DNA of 40,015 nt from JAJPHT01 sp035526585 (GTDB lineage Archaea; Thermoplasmatota; SW-10-69-26; JACQPN01; JAJPHT01). The notes beneath the pieces are model-generated. The model saw only the letters and a list, made by a program, of their open reading frames with translations. It ran no database searches and was not told the origin of the DNA. Shown here piece after piece: positions 15,867 through 23,726 of the stretch. Position 1 is the first letter of the stretch; every line of letters begins with the position of its first letter. Location: NCBI GenBank assembly GCA_035526585.1, contig DATLCC010000044.1, positions 1-40,015 on the forward strand, in the 5' to 3' direction. A program made the position numbers and the translations under genes.

Positions 15867-16346
15867 TCACGAGCCCCAGCCGGGGATCGCGGCGGCCTGC
15901 TTCACCCACGCCGTCATCTGAGCCTGGTCCAGGTCCGCGAGGCTCGGGACGTTGATGCTGCGCATGTCCTTCCCCTCGCCTTCCGGAGGCACGGGCTTCA
16001 GGTGCGCGCCCATGAAGAAGTTGACCTTCGCGTACGACTTGAACGAGCCGAACGCCATGAACCAGCCGCGCCCTTCCAGGCCATACATGGGCGTGCTCCA
16101 CTTGATCGCGCGCCGCACGCCCGGCACGTTCTTCGCGACGATCTCGTCGATCGCCTCGCCGATGGCGCGATGCGCGGGCGGGATCTTCGCCAGGTACGCG
16201 CGGACCGGCGCTTCGCCATCGGCCTTCTTGAGACCCGTGATGCGACCGCCGCCGACCACGGCCGCGCTCTTCTTCGCACTCGTCTTCGCGGTCTTCTTGG
16301 CGCTCTTCGTTCCCGTCGCCTTCCGGGTCGCCTTCTTCGCCGCCAC
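15867..16346 (-). CDS. DUF1801-family protein with lysine-rich N-terminal tail
   Basis: Residues about 40-159 form a DUF1801 (YdhG-like) domain: a helical start (VRAYLAKIPPAHRAIGEAIDEIVAKNVPG), the conserved IKWSTPMYGLEGRGWFMAFGSFKSYAKVNFF core and LKPVPPEGEGKDMR. Members are small alpha/beta proteins of unclear function, sometimes linked to iron or stress. The first ~29 residues are almost only Lys, Ala, Thr and Ser, a basic tail like those on SucC and the 1079-1450 protein. The gene immediately precedes and abuts the Rieske oxygenase, suggesting an accessory role such as iron handling (inference). The ATG at 16346 includes the tail. Confidence 0.85.
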   Translation of the reverse strand: MAAKKATRKATGTKSAKKTAKTSAKKSAAVVGGGRITGLKKADGEAPVRAYLAKIPPAHRAIGEAIDEIVAKNVPGVRRAIKWSTPMYGLEGRGWFMAFGSFKSYAKVNFFMGAHLKPVPPEGEGKDMRSINVPSLADLDQAQMTAWVKQAAAIPGWGS

Positions 16347-16383
16347 GCGGTGGGAGCGGTGAGGCGGCGTATGAGGGGTTCGC

Positions 16384-16836
16384 TCAGCGCAGCGAGAGCA
16401 GCTCGCGCGGGGACGATGCGGCCGGGGGGCGCTCGCCCGTGATGAGCGTCGGCCTCGCGTCCCCCGCGAGGCCAGCGACCTGGATGTACGCGATGTCGTG
16501 GTGCACGTACCAGCGCGTCACGTTCGCGCCCTCGTGCAGGAGCATCTTGTCCTCGAAGCCGTCACCCACGATGCGCATCTCGTACGCTCCCCCATGCGAC
16601 TCCCACCGGATGTCCTCGCGGAGGACCCGCTCGCGGATCTCGTAGCAGAAGCGGAAGTCCTGGAAGCCCACCATGTGGACCTCGGAGAAGAGGTCGCCGC
16701 CATGGTGGAACTCCACCGTGTAATCGTAGCGCATCCGCTCGAAGGGCGGGCAATCGTCGTGATCGGCCGCCACGAGCCCGACGGCGGGCAGGAGCGCGCC
16801 CGCAGCGAGGACGAGGAGCCACAGTCTCCTAGCCAA
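16384..16836 (-). CDS. Secreted hypothetical protein, two cysteines
   Basis: I read a 150-residue protein starting at a TTG (16836), which puts a clean signal peptide (ARRLWLLVLAAGALLPAVGLVAA) at the N-terminus; the frame upstream is low-complexity. The mature part is a beta-rich domain with two cysteines that could form a disulfide, and no motif I recognise. It follows the secreted six-cysteine protein gene by 28 nt on the same strand, so the two may be co-expressed. The start codon is the least certain part; no in-frame ATG fits the signal peptide. Confidence 0.65.
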   Translation of the reverse strand: MARRLWLLVLAAGALLPAVGLVAADHDDCPPFERMRYDYTVEFHHGGDLFSEVHMVGFQDFRFCYEIRERVLREDIRWESHGGAYEMRIVGDGFEDKMLLHEGANVTRWYVHHDIAYIQVAGLAGDARPTLITGERPPAASSPRELLSLR

Positions 16837-16864
16837 CGCGTCGCATGGTGGCGGGCAGCGGCGA

Positions 16865-17308
16865 CTATCCTCCGGTGTCACCCGGGGTGGTGGGAAGCTG
16901 CGGCGGGGAGCCGGCGACGCAAGGCGCGCTCTGCCGCGCCGCGCCGTCCATACGCATCCGGCAGGAGCTCGCGCCCTGATGCTCCGACTCCGACCAGACG
17001 ACGGAGACGCCCTGGCGCCCCAGCTGCGCCCCCGCGCCCAGCTCGCGATGGCCCTCCGAGCCGCCGTCCGCATCCTCGCGGTAACAGTCGCTGTAGAGGC
17101 TGACGTACGTGTTCCTCAGCGGGCCGACGATGAGCGTCGCGTCGTGCGCCTCGGAATAGGAAGGGCCGCCCGCATCGCACGAGCCCGCCCCCTGGCGAGT
17201 GCTGCCGATGCTCGTGCAGATGGCCTCGCCGCAGGGCTGCGCCGCGAGCGCCGATGGCGCCAACGTCCACGCGACGAGGAGCGCGAGGACGATGGTACGG
17301 ACGCGCAC
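16865..17308 (-). CDS. Secreted six-cysteine hypothetical protein
   Basis: The 147-residue product starts at GTG 17308, giving a signal peptide MRVRTIVLALLVAWTLAPSALA followed directly by AQPCGEAIC. The mature protein has six cysteines, suggesting up to three disulfides, and a Gly/Ser-rich composition. No family is recognised. It lies between the DUF4344 lipoprotein (upstream) and another small secreted protein (downstream), all on the minus strand. The GTG start is chosen from the signal peptide; ATG codons just upstream are in another frame. Confidence 0.65.
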   Translation of the reverse strand: MRVRTIVLALLVAWTLAPSALAAQPCGEAICTSIGSTRQGAGSCDAGGPSYSEAHDATLIVGPLRNTYVSLYSDCYREDADGGSEGHRELGAGAQLGRQGVSVVWSESEHQGASSCRMRMDGAARQSAPCVAGSPPQLPTTPGDTGG

Positions 17309-17367
17309 GTGACGAAGCCTCCGCCATGACCAACGGGGGCGAGGCTCATGACGGCTCTCGTGAGCGT

Positions 17368-18207
17368 CTATGCACGTTGGATCGTGTATGGATCGAGCAG
17401 CCGTGACCAGCTCGCTTCCTTGCGCGCGTACTCCTGGGGGCAGCGCTGCGCGCGCTCGTGGGGCAGGTATCCCCCGTCCACGATGGCCGACCAGCCCACG
17501 GGGTCGCTCCCGTACACCGTGCACAAGATGGTGTAGAAGCGCTGCGAGTTCAACGAATGCTCGTCCGCGAACTTCGCATCCGAATAGCTCCCGTCGTCCG
17601 TGAGGATCCAGAAGATCGCCGCCGAGACCGCAGCGTCCGCCGCGTCCGCGTGGATCAAGAGGAGCGACGCCAGGTCGTCCACCGCGTCCTCCTCGCGACC
17701 CGTCGCGGGCAGATCCAGCGCGTCGATGAGCGCGTGCCCCGTCTCGTGGAACATGACGAAGAGCCACACGCTGCCGATGCCAAGCTGCGTCTCCTCCCGG
17801 GAGAGCGACGGATCCTGCATGACGGACGAGATCTGGTCGAGGAGCTCCCAGCAGAGCACGATCGCCCGGTCATCGGGCGAGTAGTACGCGTTCTCCACGC
17901 CGCACTCGGTATGCACGATGCGCAGATCCTCCGGCAGCACGAGGTACGCATCCAGGCTCGCGACCCACGCTGCGAGATCCGGGTCGTCGCGCAGCGCGTC
18001 GTCATACGCTTGATATCTCGGGTCGACGGAGGTCGGCCACGTGAGGCGCAAGTGCCCGACGTCGCGCGGATCCGACCCCTCGGAGGGCGCAGGCGGCTCG
18101 GGGAAGGACGGCGCCACGCCGCCGCCCGACTCCAGCGGCACGAGCTCCACGCACCCGGCCGACACGACGAGCGCGAGAGCGAGGACGGTGAGGGCGCCGG
18201 AAGGCAT
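17368..18207 (-). CDS. DUF4344-type putative metallopeptidase lipoprotein
   Basis: The 279-residue lipoprotein (signal MPSGALTVLALALVVSAGC) carries HETGHAL (His154, Glu155, His158) followed by LPATGREEDAVDDLA. This matches the HExGHal...LP..G.EEDavD pattern of the DUF4344 putative metallopeptidases. A preceding region with paired cysteines (HTECGVENAYYSPDDRAIVLCWEL) is also typical. It probably acts at the outer face of the membrane on unknown proteins. The ATG at 18207 is set by the lipobox. It is the fourth exported hydrolase or binding lipoprotein in the 11-18 kb region. Confidence 0.85.
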   Translation of the reverse strand: MPSGALTVLALALVVSAGCVELVPLESGGGVAPSFPEPPAPSEGSDPRDVGHLRLTWPTSVDPRYQAYDDALRDDPDLAAWVASLDAYLVLPEDLRIVHTECGVENAYYSPDDRAIVLCWELLDQISSVMQDPSLSREETQLGIGSVWLFVMFHETGHALIDALDLPATGREEDAVDDLASLLLIHADAADAAVSAAIFWILTDDGSYSDAKFADEHSLNSQRFYTILCTVYGSDPVGWSAIVDGGYLPHERAQRCPQEYARKEASWSRLLDPYTIQRA

Positions 18208-18241
18208 CGTGGCTCGGCATCCTTGCCCGGAGGGGGATGAA

Positions 18242-18316
18242 GGGTGTGGCCGGGATGTCGGGGGGTCGGGCCGGCCTCGGGTCCGAAGCCGGGAAGGTCC
18301 ACCCGTGGCCACACCC
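18242..18316. repeat. Long-range 10-bp inverted repeat downstream of fusA
   Basis: GGGTGTGGCC (18242-18251) is the exact complement of 18307-18316. The 55-nt interval is itself rich in GGCC and CCGG dyads. It lies in the gap between fusA and the DUF4344 gene, so it could fold in the fusA 3' region or act at the downstream promoter. Confidence 0.4.
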
Positions 18317-18337
18317 GAGGCGGATCCCCCCTTCGAC

Positions 18338-18355
18338 CGCGAGCTTCCGCTCGCG
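18338..18355 (-). terminator. Hairpin downstream of fusA
   Basis: CGCGAGC-TTCC-GCTCGCG is a perfect 7-bp stem with a 4-nt loop, 50-68 nt beyond the fusA stop. On the fusA transcript it is preceded by a U-rich stretch (complement of 18358-18378), the kind of signal archaeal termination uses. Confidence 0.45.
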
Positions 18356-18405
18356 CAACAAAGGATGAAAGAAGAGACGGACGACCCGCGAGAGTCGCGA
18401 CGAGC

Positions 18406-20613
18406 TTACCCGGCGTAGTATTCCGCGGGGTACGGCTCGGGCTTCATGCCCTTGCGCTGGCGGATCTCCGCGGTGGTCTTCTCGAGCAGTTCGCGGGGAA
18501 CGGGCTCGAAGCCGAGGTTCTCCGTGCTCCACAGGACGCGGCCGGACGCGGCCGAGCGGATGGCGGCCGCGAAGCCGAACATCGCGCTCACGGGCGCCTT
18601 GCACTGGATGATCGCCATGTCGCCTTCGTTCGTCATGTCCTCGATGACGCTGCGGCGCTGCTGCATCTCACGCGTCGCGGAGCCCATCACGTCCTGCGGG
18701 ACGTTGATGAACACCTTCTGCATGGGCTCGAGGAGCGTCGTGCCGGCCACGGTCATGGCGCCGTAGATGGCGTTGCGCACGGCGGGGATGACCTGCGCGG
18801 GGCCGCGGTGGACGGCGTCCTCGTGGAGCTTCGCGTCGTGGAGGACGAAGAGGACGCCCTGCACCGGCTCGCCCGCGCGGGGGCCCTTCTTCATGGTCTC
18901 CTTGAACGAGTCGAGGACGAGTTCCTTCGTCTCCTGGAGGCCCTGGATACCCTTGGTCACGTCGACCATGAGGTTCGTGCCGACGACGGCGAAGAGGCCA
19001 CGCGCGAAGTCGCGGTCCCATCCCATCTCGACGAGCATGGGCGTGAGCGCCTTCGCGTCCTTGACCTTGCCCTGCGAGTTGATGATCTTGCCTTCCTTGA
19101 TCGCCTCGACGAACGAGGTGGGGAGGGGTTCCGCCGTGAGGTAGAACTTGTTGTGCTTGTTGGGCGACTTGCCTTCGAAGGGTTGCGGGTTCTTGCCGGA
19201 GACGCACTCGCGGTACACGACGATCGGCGGCGAGGTCTTGATCTCGACGCCGTGCTCGTTGCGGATGCGGTATTCGGTGATCTCGAGGTGGAGCTCACCC
19301 ATGCCGCTCATGAGGTTCTCGCCCGTCTCCTGGTTGATCTGGACCTCGATCGAGGGGTCCGCCTTGGCGACGGTGCGGAGGACCTCGACGAGCTTCGGGA
19401 GGTCCTTCGTGTTCTTCGCCTCGACGGCGACCGTGACGACGGGCTCGGAGACGTGCTTGATGGACTCGAAGGGGTCCATGTTCTCGACCGTGGAGACGGT
19501 CGAGCCGGCCATCGCTTCGCGGATGCCCTGGACGGCGGCGATGTTGCCGGCGACCACCATGTCGATCGGGATGCGGTCCGCGCCGACCATGAGGCCCACC
19601 TGCTGCGTGCGGCCCTTGCCGGGCATGCCGATCACGTAGACCTCCTGGCCCTTCTCGACCTTGCCGGAGAAGAGGCGACCGAAGGCGATCTCGCCCGCGT
19701 GCGGGTCGATGATGATCTTCGTGATCATCATCGCGAGGGGGCCCTTCTCGTCGCAGTTGACCATGGCCTTGCCGACCTCGCTCTCGAGATCGCCCTTCCA
19801 GATGTTGGGCACGCGGTACTTCTGCGCGACGTGCGGGGGAGGGTGGTGGCGGATCGAGGCGTCGAGGAGCACCTTCGCGAGGGGCGCCTTCTTCGCGAGC
19901 GCCTTCACCTCGCCCTTCTCGACGAGCTCGTAGATCTCCTTGAACCCCTTGATCCCGTGCTTCTGCATGTACGGGACGCTGATGGCCCAGTTGTGGTAGG
20001 CCGAGCCCATGATGACGGAGCCGTTCTCGGGACGGACGGCCCAGGTGTCCTTGAACTGCTCAGGGACCATCTTCGCGATGAGCTGGTTCACCTGCGTGAT
20101 GATCTTCACGAAGCGCTGCTGCATCTGCTCGGGCGTGAGCTTGAGCTCGTTGATCAGGCGGTCCGTCTTGTTGATGAAAAGGACGGGCTTCACGCGCTCG
20201 CGAAGCGCCTGACGCACGACGGTCTCCGTCTGGGGCATGGGGCCTTCGACGGCGCACACGACGACGAGGCAGCCGTCGACGGCGCGCATGGCGCGCGTGA
20301 CGTCGCCGCCGAAGTCGACGTGGCCGGGCGTGTCGATGAGGTTGATGAGGTATTCCTGGCCCTCGAAGTCGTGGACCATCGAGGCCGAGGCGGCGTTGAT
20401 GGTGATGCCGCGGGCGCTCTCCTGCTCGTCGAAGTCGAGGAGGCGCTGCTTGCCGGCGAGGTCCTCGGACATCATGCCGGCGCCGGCGATCAGGTTGTCG
20501 GAAAGGGTCGTCTTCCCGTGGTCGATGTGGGCCGCGATGTCGATGTTCCGGATGAACTGCGGCTGATGCATGATCGTCCGCGCTTTGGCGATGTTGTCTT
20601 CCTTTCGGCCCAT
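18406..20613 (-). CDS. fusA: Translation elongation factor 2 (aEF-2)
   Basis: aEF-2 is the GTPase that translocates the ribosome. The 735-residue protein has the full set of G motifs: AHIDHGKTT near residue 25, RGITI, DTPGHVDF and NKTD. Near residue 602 is the VHRGPAQVIP loop whose histidine is modified to diphthamide in archaea and eukaryotes. The ATG at 20613 (MGRKEDNIAKARTIM) matches archaeal EF-2 N-termini; the frame upstream is GC-rich noise. A strong TATA box lies at 20655-20663. In many archaea fusA directly follows rpsG, but here 2.4 kb with two unrelated genes lies between them, so fusA has its own promoter. Confidence 0.97.
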   Translation of the reverse strand: MGRKEDNIAKARTIMHQPQFIRNIDIAAHIDHGKTTLSDNLIAGAGMMSEDLAGKQRLLDFDEQESARGITINAASASMVHDFEGQEYLINLIDTPGHVDFGGDVTRAMRAVDGCLVVVCAVEGPMPQTETVVRQALRERVKPVLFINKTDRLINELKLTPEQMQQRFVKIITQVNQLIAKMVPEQFKDTWAVRPENGSVIMGSAYHNWAISVPYMQKHGIKGFKEIYELVEKGEVKALAKKAPLAKVLLDASIRHHPPPHVAQKYRVPNIWKGDLESEVGKAMVNCDEKGPLAMMITKIIIDPHAGEIAFGRLFSGKVEKGQEVYVIGMPGKGRTQQVGLMVGADRIPIDMVVAGNIAAVQGIREAMAGSTVSTVENMDPFESIKHVSEPVVTVAVEAKNTKDLPKLVEVLRTVAKADPSIEVQINQETGENLMSGMGELHLEITEYRIRNEHGVEIKTSPPIVVYRECVSGKNPQPFEGKSPNKHNKFYLTAEPLPTSFVEAIKEGKIINSQGKVKDAKALTPMLVEMGWDRDFARGLFAVVGTNLMVDVTKGIQGLQETKELVLDSFKETMKKGPRAGEPVQGVLFVLHDAKLHEDAVHRGPAQVIPAVRNAIYGAMTVAGTTLLEPMQKVFINVPQDVMGSATREMQQRRSVIEDMTNEGDMAIIQCKAPVSAMFGFAAAIRSAASGRVLWSTENLGFEPVPRELLEKTTAEIRQRKGMKPEPYPAEYYAG

Positions 20614-20654
20614 GGGACGCCCTCGGGGAACTAAAGGCGGCGAGCCTTCATCGG

Positions 20655-20663
20655 TTATAAATA
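20655..20663 (-). promoter_or_regulatory. TATA box of fusA
   Basis: Minus-strand CTATTTATAAC lies 42-50 nt upstream of the fusA ATG and is the clearest TATA box in the window. It implies a leader of about 15-20 nt. Confidence 0.7.
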
Positions 20664-20777
20664 GGTTCGCGGGGCGCCCGGCGCGCTCCGGAGGGCGCCT
20701 TGCGCGTGGCGCCGGGCGCAGCCGTTCGTCGCAACGACCCGGAAAAGGGAAGCACCCCAGGGCGCTCGTCGCGGCCG

Positions 20778-22208
20778 ATGCGCGCTCCCCCCGCGCTGCT
20801 CGCCGCCCTCCTGCTCGCAGGCTGCGTCCAGCCCACCCTCGCGCCCGCCGCCCTCGCCCCCGCGCCCACGGAGCTCGACACGGGGCGCTTCGTCGCGGCG
20901 CACGCCGCGGGCGGCGCGCCGGTCGCGGTCGACCCACGCGTCGTCCCCCGGTTCATCGCGGAGACGTTGCCGCACGCGGGCGGCGAGCCCACGCTGGGCG
21001 TGACCTCGGAGGGCGTCCTTTTCCTCGTCGCCGACGCGAAGGTGCTCCGCAGCGTGGACGGCGCCGCCTCGTGGGAGGTCGTGAGCACGCCCCTCTCGGC
21101 GCCGCCGGCGACGCTGGATCCGTTCCTCTACGTGGACCCGGCGACGGATCGCGTCTACAGCGACCAGCTCTACGTCGGCTGCAGCTGGCTCTCGTGGTCG
21201 GACGATCGCGGCGACACGTGGACGACGAACCCGGTCGCCTGCGGCCTCCCGGCGAACGACCACCAGAAGCTCGTCGCGGCCGCGAAGCGCGCGAACGTGC
21301 TCACGCCGGCCTTCGCGACCGGGCGCGTCCTCTACTACGCCTACAACGCGATCGTCGGCGGCACGAGCCGCGTCGCCATGAGCTACGACGGCGGGCGCAC
21401 GTTCCCCGTGTCGAGCGTGAGCTGGCCGGGAGGCTCGTGCAGCACGGGGCTCCACGGCGATCTCGTCGCCGATGAGGACGGCGTCGTCTACCTGCCGAAG
21501 CGCGACTGCGAAGGCTTCGTCCTCCTGCGCTCGATGGACTCGGGGCTCACCTGGACGTCGACGCCGGTGGGGCGGGACGCGGGCGGCACGCTCTGCCGCA
21601 AGGACGCCGACCTCGCGCTCGACGACGAGGGCACCCTCTACGGCGTCTGGACGGGCGGCGACAACCACGTGTACCTGCAGACCTCGCAGGATCGGGGCGA
21701 CACGTGGCGCGAGCGCAGCCTCGACGCCTCGCCCCCCGGCGTCGCGATGGCGACGATGCCGGCGGTGGTCGCGGGCTCCGGTGGGAGGGCCGCGATCGCC
21801 TGGCTTGGCACCGACGACGCGAGCGCCCGCGGCCCGGACGAGGTGCGCGAGGACGCGCGCTGGCATCTCTACGTCACCACGACGCTCGACGCCCTCTCCG
21901 ACGTGCCGACCTTCGTCACGGTGCAGGTGACCGACGACCCCGTCCAGGTCGGGCCCATCGACACGAACAGCGAATGCGACGCGCCCGGCGGCTCGCGCAA
22001 CCTCCTAGACTTCATCGACGCGAAGCTTGCGCCAGACGGTCGCGTCCTCGTGAGCTACACCGACGGCTGCGTCGATGCATGCGTCGACTCTCTCGCGATG
22101 GAGGACAGCCGCAGCGCGCGCGTCGGTTTCGCGCAGATCGCGAGCGGGCCCAGCCTGCGCGCCGAGCTTCCGGCGATCGCGGCGCCGCTTGCCGGCCCGT
22201 CACGCTGA
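20778..22208 (+). CDS. Asp-box (BNR) beta-propeller lipoprotein, sialidase-like fold
   Basis: The 476-residue product begins with a lipoprotein signal (MRAPPALLAALLLAGC). Five Asp-box/BNR motifs of the S-x-D-x-G-x-T-W type are visible: RSVDGAASWE, SDDRGDTWTT, SYDGGRTFPV, SMDSGLTWTS and SQDRGDTWRE, so the fold should be a six-bladed propeller like sialidases and VPS10 domains. The arginine triad of true sialidases is not evident, so a binding or glycan-processing role remains open. Several cysteine pairs may form disulfides. The gene is divergent from fusA and interrupts the fusA-rpsG order. The ATG at 20778 is set by the signal. Confidence 0.85.
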   Translation: MRAPPALLAALLLAGCVQPTLAPAALAPAPTELDTGRFVAAHAAGGAPVAVDPRVVPRFIAETLPHAGGEPTLGVTSEGVLFLVADAKVLRSVDGAASWEVVSTPLSAPPATLDPFLYVDPATDRVYSDQLYVGCSWLSWSDDRGDTWTTNPVACGLPANDHQKLVAAAKRANVLTPAFATGRVLYYAYNAIVGGTSRVAMSYDGGRTFPVSSVSWPGGSCSTGLHGDLVADEDGVVYLPKRDCEGFVLLRSMDSGLTWTSTPVGRDAGGTLCRKDADLALDDEGTLYGVWTGGDNHVYLQTSQDRGDTWRERSLDASPPGVAMATMPAVVAGSGGRAAIAWLGTDDASARGPDEVREDARWHLYVTTTLDALSDVPTFVTVQVTDDPVQVGPIDTNSECDAPGGSRNLLDFIDAKLAPDGRVLVSYTDGCVDACVDSLAMEDSRSARVGFAQIASGPSLRAELPAIAAPLAGPSR

Positions 22209-22245
22209 TCCCGAGCCGGCCGGAGGCGTCCACGACAGCGACGGA

Positions 22246-22890
22246 TCACATCATCCGCGCGCCATGGCGATAGAACGACGTCGGCGGCTCCTCGCGCGGG
22301 TGATCCTGCTTCCACGCGATATAGCGCGCCCGCATCGCCTTGTGCCGTGCGTCGGAGGCGCTTAGCGGCGCGTGCGGAAGCTCGAGGAGCGCGCGCTCGA
22401 TGCGCCACACGTGGCGGCGATCCCAGCGCCAGTCGGGCTTTCCTTGCTCGGATCGCAGGTCGTAGAGCGCCCATCCCGTGACGCGGCCGGTCGTGTCGAC
22501 GAAGGGATCCAGGTAGCTCTGCGCGAGCGCGCGCACGGAGGCGTACACGGGCTTGCGCCCCATGAGCGCCGGGTAGCGCGACTTGCCCACCGCGCCCCAC
22601 TTGCCCCCGCGCTGATAGCAGAACACCACGTGATCCAGCTGGTCCGTGGATTCGAGATCGAGGAGAAGCGGCGGGAAGCCGTGGTGCTCCAGCAGGAACG
22701 CGGCCGCGAGCGCGCCTTCAAGGCAGTGCGCGGCCTTGTGCGCGAGCACGCCGCGGAAGGAGCGCATGCTCTTCTTCGCGTGGTTGTACGCGACCTCGTC
22801 GCGAAGCCACGCCTGCACCTGGGCGGGCGTGCGGAGGCGTCGGATCAACCGGCGCTCCGTCGCGGTCAGCACAGCGGAGCACACGCTCAT
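22246..22890 (-). CDS. Transglutaminase-like superfamily protein
   Basis: The 214-residue protein has the papain/transglutaminase-like order of a catalytic cysteine in KAAHCLEGALAAAFLL (Cys56) and a histidine in STDQLDHVVF (His87), with an upstream YNHAKKSMRSFRGVL helix and a WGAVGKSRYPAL...PVYASVRALAQSY segment typical of a family of short bacterial and archaeal proteins. The third catalytic residue is not obvious. No signal peptide is visible with the ATG at 22890; upstream in-frame ATGs exist but cover low-complexity hairpin DNA. It is on the same strand as, and downstream of, rpsG, separated by a hairpin-rich 168-nt gap. Substrate unknown. Confidence 0.78.
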   Translation of the reverse strand: MSVCSAVLTATERRLIRRLRTPAQVQAWLRDEVAYNHAKKSMRSFRGVLAHKAAHCLEGALAAAFLLEHHGFPPLLLDLESTDQLDHVVFCYQRGGKWGAVGKSRYPALMGRKPVYASVRALAQSYLDPFVDTTGRVTGWALYDLRSEQGKPDWRWDRRHVWRIERALLELPHAPLSASDARHKAMRARYIAWKQDHPREEPPTSFYRHGARMM

Positions 22891-22944
22891 GCTCACAAAA
22901 AGGAATGGAAAAGAAAAGCGCCAGCACCGCAGCGCCGGCTTCCA

Positions 22945-23016
22945 CGAAGTCGGCTCAGCGAGCCGACTTCGCGACATGGTCGTGCGTCCCGCTTCGCGGG
23001 ACCGGCGCTTCGCGCC
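22945..23016 (-). terminator. Three consecutive hairpins downstream of rpsG
   Basis: Three perfect stem-loops follow each other: 22945-22971 (11-bp stem CGAAGTCGGCT, 5-nt loop), 22986-23002 (7-bp stem GTCCCGC, loop TTC) and 23004-23016 (5-bp stem GGCGC, loop TTC). Together they are likely the structured 3' end of the rpsL-rpsG transcript or RNA-processing signals. Confidence 0.5.
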
Positions 23017-23029
23017 TCGCACGTCCACT

Positions 23030-23079
23030 GTCGCGAAGATCGCGCGCAGATCTGCGGATCAGCGCGCGCTCTTCGCGAC
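23030..23079 (-). repeat. Inverted repeat spanning the rpsG stop codon
   Basis: GTCGCGAAGA (23030-23039) pairs with 23070-23079, and an inner CGCGCGC (23041-23047) pairs with 23062-23068. The result is a 17-bp interrupted stem with a 14-nt loop that encloses the rpsG stop (23059-23061). It precedes the three hairpins at 22945-23016. Confidence 0.45.
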
Positions 23080-23721
23080 GCGTTCGAGTTCCTCTTTCTT
23101 GGCGACGGCCGAGCTGTTCATGTCGTTCTTCGCGGCCTTCAGGATCTCGTCCGCGAGGCACTGCGCGATCGAGTTCTTCGACTTGTGCGACGCGCCGACC
23201 GCGCCCGCCGCGATGCGGCGGATCGACTGGTCAAGGCGGCGGGTCGGAGCGACGTCGACGGCCTTCGGGACCGAGATGCCGCCATAGCGCAGGCGGGTGA
23301 CCTCTTCGCGGGGCGCGGCGTTCTCGATCGCCATCACGAGCTGCTGGATCGGGTTCTGCTTCGAGCGCGTCTGCACGATCTCGAACGCTTCACGCACGGC
23401 GCGGAACGCCGAGTTCTTCTTGCCCGTGTACACTTCCGTGCGCATCATCTCGTTGATGAGGCGCTCGACGATGTTCATCTTGTGCTTGGCGAACGGCTTG
23501 TTGCCGTGGCGCGCGCCCGTGTGGGGCACAAGGATGGGCTGGAGGTTGATGTAGCGCACGAGGCCGGGGTCGCGGACCGTGACCTCCTTGAAGTCGTACT
23601 TCTCGAAGAGAAGGGGCGCGGGCCCCTCCCACTTGCGCTGGACCATCGCGTGCGCGATGATGGGCGTCTCGGCGCCCTTCGGCTCGGCTTCTGCTTCCTG
23701 TTCGATCTTCTCTTCCGCCAT
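23059..23721 (-). CDS. rpsG: 30S ribosomal protein uS7 (S7p), archaeal
   Basis: uS7 nucleates assembly of the 30S head around the 3' domain of 16S rRNA. The 220-residue protein has an acidic archaeal N-terminal extension followed by the core: PHTGARHGNKPFAKHKMNIVERLINEMMRTEVYTGKKNSAFRAVREAFE, then NPIQQLVMAIENAAPREEV and RRLDQSIRRIA. Length and motifs match archaeal S7. I chose the ATG at 23721 (MAEEKIEQ) over one three codons upstream because it leaves a 5-nt gap to the rpsL stop. Co-transcribed with rpsL. Confidence 0.96.
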   Translation of the reverse strand: MAEEKIEQEAEAEPKGAETPIIAHAMVQRKWEGPAPLLFEKYDFKEVTVRDPGLVRYINLQPILVPHTGARHGNKPFAKHKMNIVERLINEMMRTEVYTGKKNSAFRAVREAFEIVQTRSKQNPIQQLVMAIENAAPREEVTRLRYGGISVPKAVDVAPTRRLDQSIRRIAAGAVGASHKSKNSIAQCLADEILKAAKNDMNSSAVAKKEELERVAKSAR

Positions 23722-23726
23722 GGTTC

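Noticed and set aside
20778..22208. Active sialidase for the Asp-box protein
   Set aside because: Asp boxes give the fold only; I could not find the arginine triad, so the enzymatic name is not claimed.
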